A stretch of 53,723 nt of DNA from Oscillochloris sp. ZM17-4 (lineage in GTDB: Bacteria > Chloroflexota > Chloroflexia > Chloroflexales > Chloroflexaceae), in the NCBI RefSeq assembly GCF_019599295.1, contig NZ_JAIEWN010000003.1:240127-293849 (forward strand), in the 5' to 3' direction. Position 1 is the stretch's first letter, and every line of letters begins with the position of its first letter. The translations under genes and the position numbers were made by a program. This document shows positions 1 to 9,361 of this stretch, piece by piece. The notes beneath the pieces were generated by a model. It was not told where the DNA came from and did not search any database. It saw nothing but the letters and a program-made list of their open reading frames with translations.

Positions 1-99
1 GCTGAATGTTGAATGGTCGATCGCCATTCAGCACAGGCGCCTGTTCAGGCCATTCAACATTCACACTTCAACATTCATAATTCATTTGAGGAGGCCATA
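1..99. repeat. Degenerate heptad (AATGTTG / CAACATT) spacer before dnaK
   Basis: The spacer holds AATGTTGAATG-type units and, further on, the complementary CATTCAACATTC units, so the two halves can pair. The same motif recurs at 26325-26398, 40478-40547 and 53146-53182. The dnaK ribosome binding site AGGAGG follows at about 89-95. Confidence 0.7.
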
Positions 100-1983
<1,884 letters not shown>

Positions 1984-1988
1984 AAGTA

Positions 1989-2037
1989 GGGGACAGGGGA
2001 CAGGGGACAGGGGACAGGGGACAGGGGACAGGGGACA
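1989..2037. repeat. GGGGACA heptad array, 7 copies
   Basis: Seven perfect copies of GGGGACA lie directly after the dnaK stop. Complementary TGTCCCC units occur at 2146-2172 and 2217-2243, and again at 47762-47790. Confidence 0.9.
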
Positions 2038-2101
2038 GGCAGCAGCCGTACGCCGGCTGTTGCCTGTTCTGCATTCATGTGGTAAGATTTCGCCGTTCGA
2101 G

Positions 2102-2243
2102 ATGACAGGGTAGTTCCCAGTGTATAGACGCGACAGATCAAACCTGTCCCCTGTCCGCTGTACCCTGTCCCCATGACGGGGTAGTTCCCAGTGTATAGAC
2201 GCGACAGATCAAACCTGTCCCCTGTCCGCTGTACCCTGTCCCC
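2102..2243. repeat. 71-bp direct tandem duplication
   Basis: Two adjacent 71-bp copies (2102-2172 and 2173-2243) differ at one base. Each starts ATGAC and ends in TGTCCCC units. The second copy ends 9 bases before the tRNA-Ser gene, so the unit may include part of the tRNA promoter region. Confidence 0.9.
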
Positions 2244-2252
2244 TCATCATAC

Positions 2253-2341
2253 GGGCAGGTCGCATAGTCTGGTCTAGTGCGCGGCACTGGAAATGCCGTA
2301 CAGCAGCAATGCTGTCGAGAGTTCGAATCTCTCCCTGCCCG
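2253..2341 (+). tRNA. tRNA-Ser(GGA)
   Basis: A complete class II tRNA can be folded by eye. The acceptor stem is GGGCAGG (2253-2259) with CCTGCCC (2334-2340). The anticodon loop CTGGAAA sits between CGGCA and TGCCG. The long variable arm is ACAGCA/TGCTGT, and the T arm is GAGAG-TTCGAAT-CTCTC (2317-2333). The following bases are GCC, so the CCA end is not fully encoded. Its 3' half is the attachment core of the adjoining integrated element. Confidence 0.95.
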
Positions 2342-2343
2342 CC
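2328..2343 (+). repeat. attL core (16 bp)
   Basis: TCTCTCCCTGCCCGCC, which is the 3' side of the T stem and acceptor stem of tRNA-Ser. It is identical to 20401-20416, while the flanking bases differ on both sides. Confidence 0.85.
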
Positions 2344-2419
2344 GATCTGCTGATTCGGGGTGCATATGCCGATCCTCAACCCCCATGCTACACTCGTGGT
2401 GAAAGGAAACGACACCACC

Positions 2420-2860
2420 ATGAGTATTGCCACTGAGCGCGTGGAGATTAGTCACGCATCCCGAATTCTCAACATCGATGACGTGATGCTGAGGCACCTT
2501 GTTACCGCCGGCGTCATTGCCGGCAATAAGCACATCTGCGATCTGAGCCAGGCCGCAGCGATAGTTGCCCGCCTTTGCGTTGCCCAGGATAGCGCTGCGG
2601 GCCAAGCTATCTATGTGACCGAGGCGGCCGAGAAGTACGACCTCGAACGCCGCTCGATCTACAACTGGATACGAGCTGGCTGGATTCAGGTCATCCAGCC
2701 TGAACCCCTCGTGCAGGTAGACGAAGGCGATCTGTGTGTGGCGCGGGAGTTGATCGCGCTGCTGGGCGGTCGGCAATCGGGAAGGCCCGTCTTCCCCGCA
2801 AGGCCGCGCAAGCGGGCACACAGCAGGCGCAAGCGGGCAGACGCGACCGCTGGCACCTGA
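2420..2860 (+). CDS. Two-HTH DNA-binding protein, possible excisionase
   Basis: A 146-residue basic protein and the first gene inside attL. Residues 64-92 (starting IYVTEAAEKY) read as a MerR/excisionase-type helix-turn-helix with the usual RSIYNWIRAGWI recognition helix. A related helical unit occupies residues 10-45, and the last 25 residues are Arg/Lys-rich. An in-frame ATG at 2360 would add 20 residues, but the ATG at 2420 gives a cleaner domain start; neither has a strong ribosome site. Its place beside the att site fits a recombination directionality factor, although the integrase lies 10 kb away. Transcriptional regulator is the alternative. Confidence 0.6.
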   Translation: MSIATERVEISHASRILNIDDVMLRHLVTAGVIAGNKHICDLSQAAAIVARLCVAQDSAAGQAIYVTEAAEKYDLERRSIYNWIRAGWIQVIQPEPLVQVDEGDLCVARELIALLGGRQSGRPVFPARPRKRAHSRRKRADATAGT

Positions 2861-2886
2861 TTCGCTCAGCGGCCTTCCTGGTGCGT

Positions 2887-3069
2887 CTAGCGGCCAATTG
2901 CGTGCAGCACGACCGCGATGATCTGCTGCATACTGCCATATTCGGCGATGCCGTACCAGATCACGCCGATTAAAACCGGGATGGCGAGCCAGGATGTGTG
3001 GCGGGCGGCGACCCGGCCGAGCTGGCGTCCGTAGCTGCGAGCGAATGAGCCGAAAATCGAGCGGAGCAT
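2887..3069 (-). CDS. Small membrane protein, 60 aa
   Basis: Basic N-terminus (residues 1-25) followed by hydrophobic stretches WLAIPVLIGVIWYGIAEYG and IIAVVLHAIG, so probably one or two membrane helices. AAAGGA lies 9 bases upstream of the ATG. No family recognised. It lies downstream of the 3278-6380 operon but is separated from it by the terminator at 3169-3210. Confidence 0.6.
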   Translation of the reverse strand: MLRSIFGSFARSYGRQLGRVAARHTSWLAIPVLIGVIWYGIAEYGSMQQIIAVVLHAIGR

Positions 3070-3168
3070 TGTGTCAGTCCTTTCGGTTGCGAACGTATAG
3101 CTTTACACTTGAGGCGGTAGCCACCAGGGCCAGTTTACCGCATTGGGCGTAACGCGACTGTAAAAAGT

Positions 3169-3210
3169 TAGCCCCCCGAGCGGTCTGAACCCAGACCGCT
3201 CGGGGGGCTA
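3169..3210 (-). terminator. Rho-independent terminator of the parB operon
   Basis: A 19-bp perfect stem with a 4-base loop. Read on the minus strand it is followed at once by ACTTTTTAC, giving the T tract. It ends the minus-strand operon whose last gene is 3278-3553. Confidence 0.9.
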
Positions 3211-3277
3211 TGTGCAACTTGTTTCCTACATATGTTGCGCTTGCAGGGGCGTCACGACGGCGAAGGTTTTACACCTA

Positions 3278-3553
3278 TCACTCATCCTCCGGCATAAACT
3301 GCCGCCCCAGGCCGATCATCTGGCGGATGATTGACTGGATCAGCACCAGGAAGACGACCACAATCTGCTGATCCCTCCCCGCCACACCCAGCCACATTAG
3401 CAGATCCAGTACTCGCCAGCGGGCCAGAGAGCCCAGGTAGGGCGACATTAGCCCCACCGATGCCAGGGCGACCAGACCCAGCAGTCCCCAGGAGAGGTAG
3501 AAGAGCGCGGCGATCGTGCGCTCAAACACCAGTTTCCAGCGTATTGCGGTCAT
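3278..3553 (-). CDS. Small two-helix membrane protein
   Basis: A 91-residue protein with hydrophobic helices at about residues 13-36 and 62-82 and an acidic end (MPEDE). Its ATG overlaps the stop of the ParB-like gene (TAATG), with GGAAGG just upstream, so translation is coupled. No family recognised. Last gene of the operon. Confidence 0.7.
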   Translation of the reverse strand: MTAIRWKLVFERTIAALFYLSWGLLGLVALASVGLMSPYLGSLARWRVLDLLMWLGVAGRDQQIVVVFLVLIQSIIRQMIGLGRQFMPEDE

Positions 3554-5463
3554 TACCTTCCCCCAATCATATCCACCAGGTCGTCAATGTCGCGCAATAC
3601 CTGCTCGTACTCCTCATCTGACACCCCCTCGTCATCAGTGAGCAGCTGGAGGTGATCGCCCAGGATCTCGATTGACTGCTCAATCGCAGCGCCTTTCTCG
3701 CCGGTCGTGATGCGGTTCCGCAGCTCGATAACCCAGTCTTTCAGCATTGGGAAGGGGATCGGCTCGCCGCTCTCCAGAGGGGTGAGCGCGGGTGTTTGCG
3801 CGCAAACATCGCCGTCGGCGCTCTCTGTCTCTGGCGACGCCGGCTGTAGGCTGTTGCGCAGCGTCTCGATCTGGCGCTGGTACGCCTCGGCCACATTCAG
3901 ATTGATCGTGGCGATCGTGGCGCATCGCTGCTCGGCCTGCTCCAGATAGGCGGGGGCGATCGGCAGCTCGCGCAGCTCGTGGGCGTCTGCGAGGAGCTTG
4001 CGCACCTGGGACACCTGATCCTCAAGCAGGTGAAAGAGCTGATCATCAGCTTCGGGCTGCGGCTGGTTCTTCCAGGGCAGCTCAATACCGGCCAGGGTCA
4101 GCATCTGCTCCAGCTTCTGGCGCGAGTCGTCGAGCCTGCCGGCGTCCTCATCGTATTTAATCTCTTCCCTCACCAGCTGCTCGGCGATCGCTGTGGCGAT
4201 CGTCGCGGCGCTGGCGTCGGGCGCAAGCTTCTGGCTGGCGCTGTAGTGCATCCGGCGCAACATCAGCCGCAGCATGCCCGCCGGTACGTCGGCCAGCGCG
4301 CCGGCCAGCGCGGCCTCGGCCGGCTCCTTGTACATCTGCCGGATCTGCTTCCTGTCGGCCTTCTTGCGCGCCGCGTCGCTCTTGGCCGGGTCGGCGCTCT
4401 TCTCTAGCGCGGCCTTGCACTGGCAGCGGGTTGACTTGCAGACCATGGAGTACCCGGTGTGGCCTTCAACCGGGTGAGCGCCATAGCTCACCTTGGCAAC
4501 CACCAGGTTGCTACAGCTGCGGTACTTCGCCTCTTTCTTGATATCCGACCGCTTGACCCCGCTGAGCGTGTCGTACTCGCCGTAGCCACCTACGGCATCA
4601 GCAGGCAGACCCTCCTTCGCGGCCGCGGCCGCGGCCGCGATGCGCCGCGCGGCTTTCTCTTTCAGCTCGGCGCAGAGCAGCGACGGGCAGCGGTTCGAAA
4701 CGCGCATCCGTATCGCGCACTCTTTGCAGTTCTGGTTCTGCACGCCGTCGACGGGCAGCGGCGCCTGCCAGGGCCAACTCACTTTTTCCAGGCTCACCGA
4801 TACCTTGTCTAGCAGATCATCGACGATGCGGCGCAGCTCGTCGGCCGGGATCTTGGAGATCAGCGGCACAATCTCACTCAGCGCGCTGATCTTGTTGCCC
4901 CTCACCCAGCATGAGATCGGCGTATCCCAGCTGTTGATGGGCAGCTCGGCCAGCGGCTTGAGCGCCATCATCTGGCGCTCGCTCAGTTCTCCGCCCGCGA
5001 ACAGGCGCAGCAGCTCGGCGGGCAGCTTTAGCAGGCCCACCTTGTTGGTGACTGTGGACCTGTCGATCCCCAGCTCCTCGGCCACCTGCTTATGGCTCCA
5101 GCCGAAGGCGCGCATGTAGTGATCAATCGCCCGCGCCTCTTCGTAGGGGCTGATGTCCCTCCGGTCTTTGTTCTCGCTCCAGGTCTGCTTGACCATGGCG
5201 CGGTCATCCAGCTCGCGGATGATCAGCGGCATCTGGGCGTAGGCCGGGTCGGTCTCGGCCAGCAGCGAGTATGCCCGGCGGCGGCGGTGCCCGAAGGCGA
5301 GCTGGTAGCGCTCGCCGACCTGGCGCGCCGTCGGGATCTGGAGCAGGCCGTTGGCCTTGATGCTCGCGGCTGTCTCGGCGATCGCCGCCTCGTCGTAGCT
5401 GAGCCGTGGTTGGTAGGGGTTGTCGTCGATAAGCGACAGGTGAACTAGGGTTGGGGTGATCAT
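3553..5463 (-). CDS. ParB/KorB-like DNA-binding protein
   Basis: 636 residues, twice the length of a chromosomal ParB. The N-terminus has the ParB/Srx motifs in order: NPYQPR (15-20), GHRRRRA (58-64) and ENKDRRDISPYEEA (97-110). A KorB/ParB helix-turn-helix follows at 122-146 (WSHKQVAEELGIDRSTV). The rest is unusual: Cys246, 249, 259 and 264 form a C-X2-C-X9-C-X4-C zinc-ribbon-like cluster, and there are further Cys at 317, 342, 347 and 349. The ATG at 5463 is chosen because AAGGAG lies 8 bases upstream and it overlaps the upstream stop (ATGA). The family binds parS-like palindromes and loads a CTP-dependent clamp. No ParA is visible in the element, so a KorB-like regulatory role is as likely as partition. 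A parS-like palindrome lies inside this gene (3793-3808). Confidence 0.9.
   Translation of the reverse strand: MITPTLVHLSLIDDNPYQPRLSYDEAAIAETAASIKANGLLQIPTARQVGERYQLAFGHRRRRAYSLLAETDPAYAQMPLIIRELDDRAMVKQTWSENKDRRDISPYEEARAIDHYMRAFGWSHKQVAEELGIDRSTVTNKVGLLKLPAELLRLFAGGELSERQMMALKPLAELPINSWDTPISCWVRGNKISALSEIVPLISKIPADELRRIVDDLLDKVSVSLEKVSWPWQAPLPVDGVQNQNCKECAIRMRVSNRCPSLLCAELKEKAARRIAAAAAAAKEGLPADAVGGYGEYDTLSGVKRSDIKKEAKYRSCSNLVVAKVSYGAHPVEGHTGYSMVCKSTRCQCKAALEKSADPAKSDAARKKADRKQIRQMYKEPAEAALAGALADVPAGMLRLMLRRMHYSASQKLAPDASAATIATAIAEQLVREEIKYDEDAGRLDDSRQKLEQMLTLAGIELPWKNQPQPEADDQLFHLLEDQVSQVRKLLADAHELRELPIAPAYLEQAEQRCATIATINLNVAEAYQRQIETLRNSLQPASPETESADGDVCAQTPALTPLESGEPIPFPMLKDWVIELRNRITTGEKGAAIEQSIEILGDHLQLLTDDEGVSDEEYEQVLRDIDDLVDMIGGR
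3793..3808. promoter_or_regulatory. parS-like palindrome 1 (TGTTTGCGCGCAAACA)
   Basis: Perfect 16-bp palindrome inside the 3' part of the ParB-like gene. It has the TGTTT-N6-AAACA outline of bacterial parS. Confidence 0.7.
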
Positions 5464-6176
5464 TGATTGACTCCTTGCTCTGCTGCGCGCCGCTCGGCGG
5501 CGTGCCTGCGACCGTGCTGCAATTGCTCGGCTTTGCTTAGCCCCTCGGTGCCACATTGGCGGCAGCGGTAGACGACCTTTGGCTCTTCTGGCGTATTGCT
5601 GTTATTGCCAGCTACGCCATCCGTATTGGCGTCGCTCTCCAATAGATTGACCAATAGCGGCTCAGTAAATTCCTCACGCGCCCAGGCCAGCGCTGGCGGC
5701 GCGGCCTCGGCTGGAGCATCGTCAGTCTCGGCGGTGGCGGCCAGCATCGTCGGCTCTGGCGGTGGCTCTTCGGCCAGGCGGTGGAGCAGCGAGGCCAGGG
5801 CGAAGGCCAGCCCGGCCAGCGGGGCCGACTCGGCCACCGACAGCGCCAGGGCCAGCGGATCGAACAGGTGCTGGGCAGCCAGCCAGTTCGCCAGCCCGCC
5901 CGGAACGCGGTGGGCGTAGTCGGCCAGGCCGTTGAGCGCGATCGCGGTGGCCACTGCGCCGAGGGCCACCGCGCGGGCCTGCCGGCGCAGATCGGGGCGC
6001 AGCGACAGTAGGCTGAGGCTCAAGTACGCCAGCTCGAACCCGCCAGCGGCTAGGGCGGATGCGATAGCCCCACGGGTCGGCTCCAGGGCGCGGAACACGC
6101 CGACAGCGGACGGTGCGGAGAGCAACAGCACGGCCAGCACGGCGATGCCGATCTTCCAGCGCGGGTTAATGTTCAT
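5460..6176 (-). CDS. Membrane protein with C-terminal C2H2-type zinc finger
   Basis: 238 residues from the ATG at 6176 (GGAAAG 8 bases upstream; an ATG at 6191 has poorer support). Four hydrophobic helices occupy roughly residues 8-135. A Pro/Glu/Ala-rich linker then leads to a cytoplasmic tail with Cys205, Cys208, His221 and His225, spaced C-X2-C-X12-H-X3-H, the spacing of a classical C2H2 finger. The stop overlaps the start of the ParB-like gene (ATGA), so the two are translationally coupled. A membrane-tethered DNA or protein adaptor for the ParB-like partner is a reasonable inference; no family recognised. Confidence 0.75.
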   Translation of the reverse strand: MNINPRWKIGIAVLAVLLLSAPSAVGVFRALEPTRGAIASALAAGGFELAYLSLSLLSLRPDLRRQARAVALGAVATAIALNGLADYAHRVPGGLANWLAAQHLFDPLALALSVAESAPLAGLAFALASLLHRLAEEPPPEPTMLAATAETDDAPAEAAPPALAWAREEFTEPLLVNLLESDANTDGVAGNNSNTPEEPKVVYRCRQCGTEGLSKAEQLQHGRRHAAERRAAEQGVNQ

Positions 6177-6239
6177 TGGTCGTCTTTCCATGCAAGGGGC
6201 GATGCCTTGGGGATGCCCATATAGTCCAGCTGACTATGA

Positions 6240-6380
6240 TCAGAGGCCCACCAACTCGCGGCAGTAGCCCTCACCTTTCCACGCCGGATCTGGCTCGTAG
6301 TGGCGGCAGGTGTCGCAGCGCATGCCGCGCCGCGGGCGCCGGGTGAGCAGGTTGCCCAGGAGTTCTTGCTCGCTGATCAT
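6240..6380 (-). CDS. Small CxxC zinc-ribbon-like protein, 46 aa
   Basis: A short gene with ribosome site GGAG 6 bases before the ATG. Residues 22-40 contain C-X2-C-X-H followed by a later Cys (CDTCRHY ... GYCREL), the look of small phage or plasmid zinc-binding proteins. It sits between the ATPase gene and the parB operon on the same strand. Confidence 0.6.
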   Translation of the reverse strand: MISEQELLGNLLTRRPRRGMRCDTCRHYEPDPAWKGEGYCRELVGL

Positions 6381-6389
6381 CGGTGTCTC

Positions 6390-6617
6390 CTATCTGGCCC
6401 GGCGCAGCTGCGCGGCGCCGTGGCGGGCCTCGGCCACCCGCTCGATGTGCCAGGCCAGAGCCTCGGCGGCCGGGGTGTCGTAGCAGCGCAGCGCGTCGAT
6501 CGTCGCGGTCGCTGCGGCCGGGTTGGCCGCAGCCAGGTCGTGCAGGATGTCTACGCAGCGCTGGATCGTGTCCATAGCGCGGGTCGCAGCCTGGGCGGTT
6601 GCGTCGGAAGTCTTCAC
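6390..6617 (-). CDS. Small helical protein of unknown function, 75 aa
   Basis: Starts at the GTG overlapping the upstream ATPase stop (GTGA), with AGGGG upstream. The product is Ala-rich and predicted helical (TIQRCVDILHDLAAANP). No recognised domain. The tight overlap suggests it acts with the ATPase. Confidence 0.6.
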   Translation of the reverse strand: MKTSDATAQAATRAMDTIQRCVDILHDLAAANPAAATATIDALRCYDTPAAEALAWHIERVAEARHGAAQLRRAR

Positions 6618-8062
6618 GGTGTTACCCCTTTTGGGCCTGGGGCCGCTCGCCACCAGGCGCGGGTTTCTTCGCTGCTGCCGCCCAGCTCGGCGAAGGCCTT
6701 GCGGTGTGATATCCCGACTGCCTTGCGGGCCTCATACGCAGCCCGCAGCTCGGCTTTCCTCTCATCCTGCTGTTGCTCCTGCGCCAGCTGTCGGCGCCGG
6801 TGCATATTCAGGCCACGGCCTCGGCGCGGGCGCACACGTCCAGGAGGTATGGCCTCAGCGCGGGCGTTGACGTTCAGGGTGATGCCCGGTGCGCCTGCGC
6901 CTGCGCCTGCGCCTAAGCTCATTACCACCCCTGCCGCGCCTGCGCCTGCGCCTGCTGTGTAAGTCGCAGTCGCAGTTTCAGTCGCGGGTGCGCCTACGCT
7001 TTGTGATGCGCTAGGCGCGGGTTCGGCCAGGAGGTACGCCAGCAAATCATCAGGCGCGATCTGAGTTGTCACTCCTTCTGCCGGTCGCGGCACTGCGACT
7101 GCCGCCGGGGTGGTGATCAGGCTCTCCGGGTCGGTGAGCTCGGGGATGGGCAGGCTGATCTTCTTGCCGCTCTCGGCGTCGCGCAGCACCGCCACCCGCC
7201 GCCCGTCGCGGCCCTTGAGCACGTCGGCGATCTGCAGGTTGCGCAGTACCTCGCTCTTGCCCTTCAGCCCCAGCGTGCCGACCATCTTGTCCTGAACCCC
7301 TACGGTCATACGAATATTCAATTTGCCGCCCCGACGGGCCACGTCCTCGAACAGCTCTAGGCCACCGTCGAGGGCGGGCAAAACGTCCTGGGCCTCATCA
7401 ATGACTAGGTGCAGCACCGGGAACCGGCGCACGCCCTGGGCGCGCTGGGCGCGGCGCTCGGCCACCTCTGCGTCGACAATCGTCAGCAGCTCGCCGATGC
7501 TCGCGATGTTGTCGCCGGCACCGCGCACCTCGCAGCCGGGCCAGAGGCCGGGCGCGGCGTCCGGGTCGCCCACCAGCACCCGCTCACCGCGCGCGGCCCA
7601 GTCGGTAGCCATGGCGTGGATGAGCGTCGTTTTTCCGCCGCGCGTGTGACCGATGATCAGCCGGTGCGGGGTATCTTCAAGCTGGCGCTGTAGCTCGCCT
7701 GCGGCCGGCTCCGCTTCCTGCTGCGCTGCCTGCGCCTTGGGCGTGCGCCCGGTGGCCGATGTTTGCGCGCAAACATCGGCCGGCGCCGCCGGCGCCGGCA
7801 GCGCCCGGCGCAGCTGGGCGGGCAGCTGGCGCAGCTGGGCGGGCAGCTGGCGCAGCTGCGCCGGCGCCGGCAGCTGCGCCAGGTAGGGGGTGATCTCCTG
7901 GCGCACCTCGGGCACGGTGAGCGCGCAGCCACCGACCGCAATCCCCGCCGGCACGATCCAGATCGGCGAGCCCGGCAGCGCAACCGTGCAGACGCCGGCG
8001 GCACCGCCGAATAGGCCGATCAGCAGCCCCCGGGCCAGCTCCTCTCCGGTGATCAGCGCCAT
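6614..8062 (-). CDS. FtsK/HerA-superfamily ATPase with N-terminal membrane anchor
   Basis: 482 residues. Two hydrophobic segments lie at about 11-50. A Pro/Gln-rich repeat (RQLPAQL units) occupies 63-88. Walker A GHTRGGKTT is at 138-146 and Walker B VLHLVIDEAQD at 216-226, followed by a sensor-like stretch TVGVQDK. The C-terminal 130 residues are an Ala/Gly repeat and a basic tail. Membrane anchor plus P-loop motor fits DNA pumping or virion assembly (TraD/VirD4-, FtsK- or phage pI/Zot-like); the sequence does not decide which. AGGGGG precedes the ATG. Codons 96-101 lie in a parS-like palindrome (7760-7775). Confidence 0.8.
   Translation of the reverse strand: MALITGEELARGLLIGLFGGAAGVCTVALPGSPIWIVPAGIAVGGCALTVPEVRQEITPYLAQLPAPAQLRQLPAQLRQLPAQLRRALPAPAAPADVCAQTSATGRTPKAQAAQQEAEPAAGELQRQLEDTPHRLIIGHTRGGKTTLIHAMATDWAARGERVLVGDPDAAPGLWPGCEVRGAGDNIASIGELLTIVDAEVAERRAQRAQGVRRFPVLHLVIDEAQDVLPALDGGLELFEDVARRGGKLNIRMTVGVQDKMVGTLGLKGKSEVLRNLQIADVLKGRDGRRVAVLRDAESGKKISLPIPELTDPESLITTPAAVAVPRPAEGVTTQIAPDDLLAYLLAEPAPSASQSVGAPATETATATYTAGAGAGAAGVVMSLGAGAGAGAPGITLNVNARAEAIPPGRVRPRRGRGLNMHRRRQLAQEQQQDERKAELRAAYEARKAVGISHRKAFAELGGSSEETRAWWRAAPGPKGVTP
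7760..7775. promoter_or_regulatory. parS-like palindrome 2
   Basis: TGTTTGCGCGCAAACA inside the ATPase gene. Perfect symmetry extends to 28 bp (7754-7781). Confidence 0.75.
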
Positions 8063-8071
8063 AGTAACCCC

Positions 8072-8680
8072 CTACTGCCGAATGATGACCGCCTCGGCCT
8101 GGCGCTTGCCGCCGCTCACCAGGGTGATCACCGCGAAGATGACGACGGTTATCGAGATGACCAGCAGCGCCTGCACGAAGATACTGAAGAAGGCGCAGAG
8201 CGGCACGGTGATCAGGAAGCGCACAGTGGGGTTGTCGACCCAGGTGCCGACGAGATCCCAGCTTTTCTGCCAGTCGGTGATGTAGTCGAAGATGATCGAG
8301 AGCCAGAGGATCAGGCTCAGCAGCGGGTGGGCGACGGTGGGGAAGGCTAGCTCGAACAGCGACGGCAGCAGAGTGAAGCTGGTTAGGATGATGCCGCTGA
8401 GCAGCGCCCCCACGCTCAGCTGGAGCAGTGATTCGGTCTGGGCGGACATCTGGCTGATCGCCGGCTCGGCGGCCGTGCGCAAGCCGGTGGTGAAGGTCCA
8501 GGTTGAGTTGAGGTCGAAGGTGATGTAGACGGGCGCCAGCAGCAGCGCTATCAGGCCGAAGACGAATAGCATAAACAGCGCGCTGGCCGGCTCGGCGTGC
8601 CGCATGCTGTTGCGCGCGGCCAGGACGAAATAGCGAATGTCCAGCAGGCGGGCGACACAACTGCGCGATTCGGTGTCCAC
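8072..8680 (-). CDS. Polytopic membrane protein, 202 aa
   Basis: Begins at GTG 8680, with AAAGGA 8 bases upstream. Hydrophobic segments lie near the middle and C-terminus (ALFMLFVFGLIALLLAPVYI, LLSGIILTSFTLLP, LLSLILWLSIIFDYI, FSIFVQALLVISITVVIFAVITLV), so about four helices. It is immediately upstream of the membrane-anchored ATPase, and the pair probably form a membrane complex. No family recognised. Confidence 0.7.
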   Translation of the reverse strand: MDTESRSCVARLLDIRYFVLAARNSMRHAEPASALFMLFVFGLIALLLAPVYITFDLNSTWTFTTGLRTAAEPAISQMSAQTESLLQLSVGALLSGIILTSFTLLPSLFELAFPTVAHPLLSLILWLSIIFDYITDWQKSWDLVGTWVDNPTVRFLITVPLCAFFSIFVQALLVISITVVIFAVITLVSGGKRQAEAVIIRQ

Positions 8681-8743
8681 AATGTTGTCCTTTCGTGGTA
8701 GATTGAGAGGGCCATTCAGGGTGCCATTCGTGGTACTGGCGGA

Positions 8744-8772
8744 GGCGCGGTGTGTAAGCACCGCGCCTTTTT
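8744..8772 (+). terminator. Plus-strand terminator-like hairpin
   Basis: GGCGCGGTG, a 6-base loop, CACCGCGCC, then TTTTT. It points along the plus strand although all nearby genes are on the minus strand, so it may end an antisense or small RNA. Confidence 0.6.
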
Positions 8773-8794
8773 CATTCCTCACGTTCTTCGGCCA

Positions 8795-9085
8795 TCACTC
8801 GCCTCCGATCATCAGCTCATCCAGCGCCTGCCGGACGGCTCGCTTAATCCACTCCGGGTCGTTCCGACCATCCTGGAGCTGCAGCAGCTTGCGCTCGCGC
8901 TCCAGGGCCGACTTGAACAGCATCTGGCACACCTCCGACTCGGCCAGCGGCCGGGCCTGCGCCATGCCGAGCTTGGCCAGCATCTGGTTGCTCTCGGCGA
9001 ACATCTGGTTCAGCTCCTGGTGGTGCCGGCGCAGCACGGCCTGCTCTTCGTCGCTCAGGTGCAGCTCGATCTGGATCGTTCGCAT
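8795..9085 (-). CDS. Small helical protein of unknown function, 96 aa
   Basis: Predicted all-helical, rich in Glu and Gln (LSDEEQAVLRRHHQELNQMF), with a C-terminal amphipathic helix (WIKRAVRQALDEL). The ATG follows the DnaA-like gene with GAGGA upstream and 0 bp between stop and start. Third gene of the replication operon. Helicase-loader or DNA-binding accessory roles are possible but not shown by any motif. Confidence 0.6.
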   Translation of the reverse strand: MRTIQIELHLSDEEQAVLRRHHQELNQMFAESNQMLAKLGMAQARPLAESEVCQMLFKSALERERKLLQLQDGRNDPEWIKRAVRQALDELMIGGE

Positions 9086-9361
9086 TTACATCCTCGCTAT
9101 CTGGCCCAACTTGTCCGAGTAGTCCTGATCACGCTTGGCCCGATTGGCGGCGGCCTGCACCGCCCACACCGCCGTCGAGTGGTCGCGGTAGCCCAGCGCT
9201 GCGGCGATGTCGCTGTAGGAGTGGCGCTGGTTGAAGTAGAGCATCCAGGCGGCGGCCTGCCTGGCCTGCACCAGGCGCGTGCTGCGGCTGCCGGCCTGGA
9301 GCTGCGCCGGCTCGACCTCGAACGCCAGCGCGACCCGGCTGAGAACCTGCTGTGTGTTCAC
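9086..9361 (-). CDS. Stand-alone DnaA domain IV-like protein
   Basis: A 91-residue protein matching only the C-terminal DNA-binding domain of DnaA: the AR-Q-AAW-L helix, SYSDIAAALGYRDHSTAVWAVQ with the DnaA signature (G-RDHST-V--A), then a basic helix. The AAA+ ATPase and domain I are absent. It starts at GTG 9361, which overlaps the initiator stop (GTGA), with AGGAGG 7 bases upstream. Known DnaA domain IV binds DnaA boxes, so this protein may recruit or compete with host DnaA at the element origin. That role is inference. Confidence 0.85.
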   Translation of the reverse strand: MNTQQVLSRVALAFEVEPAQLQAGSRSTRLVQARQAAAWMLYFNQRHSYSDIAAALGYRDHSTAVWAVQAAANRAKRDQDYSDKLGQIARM

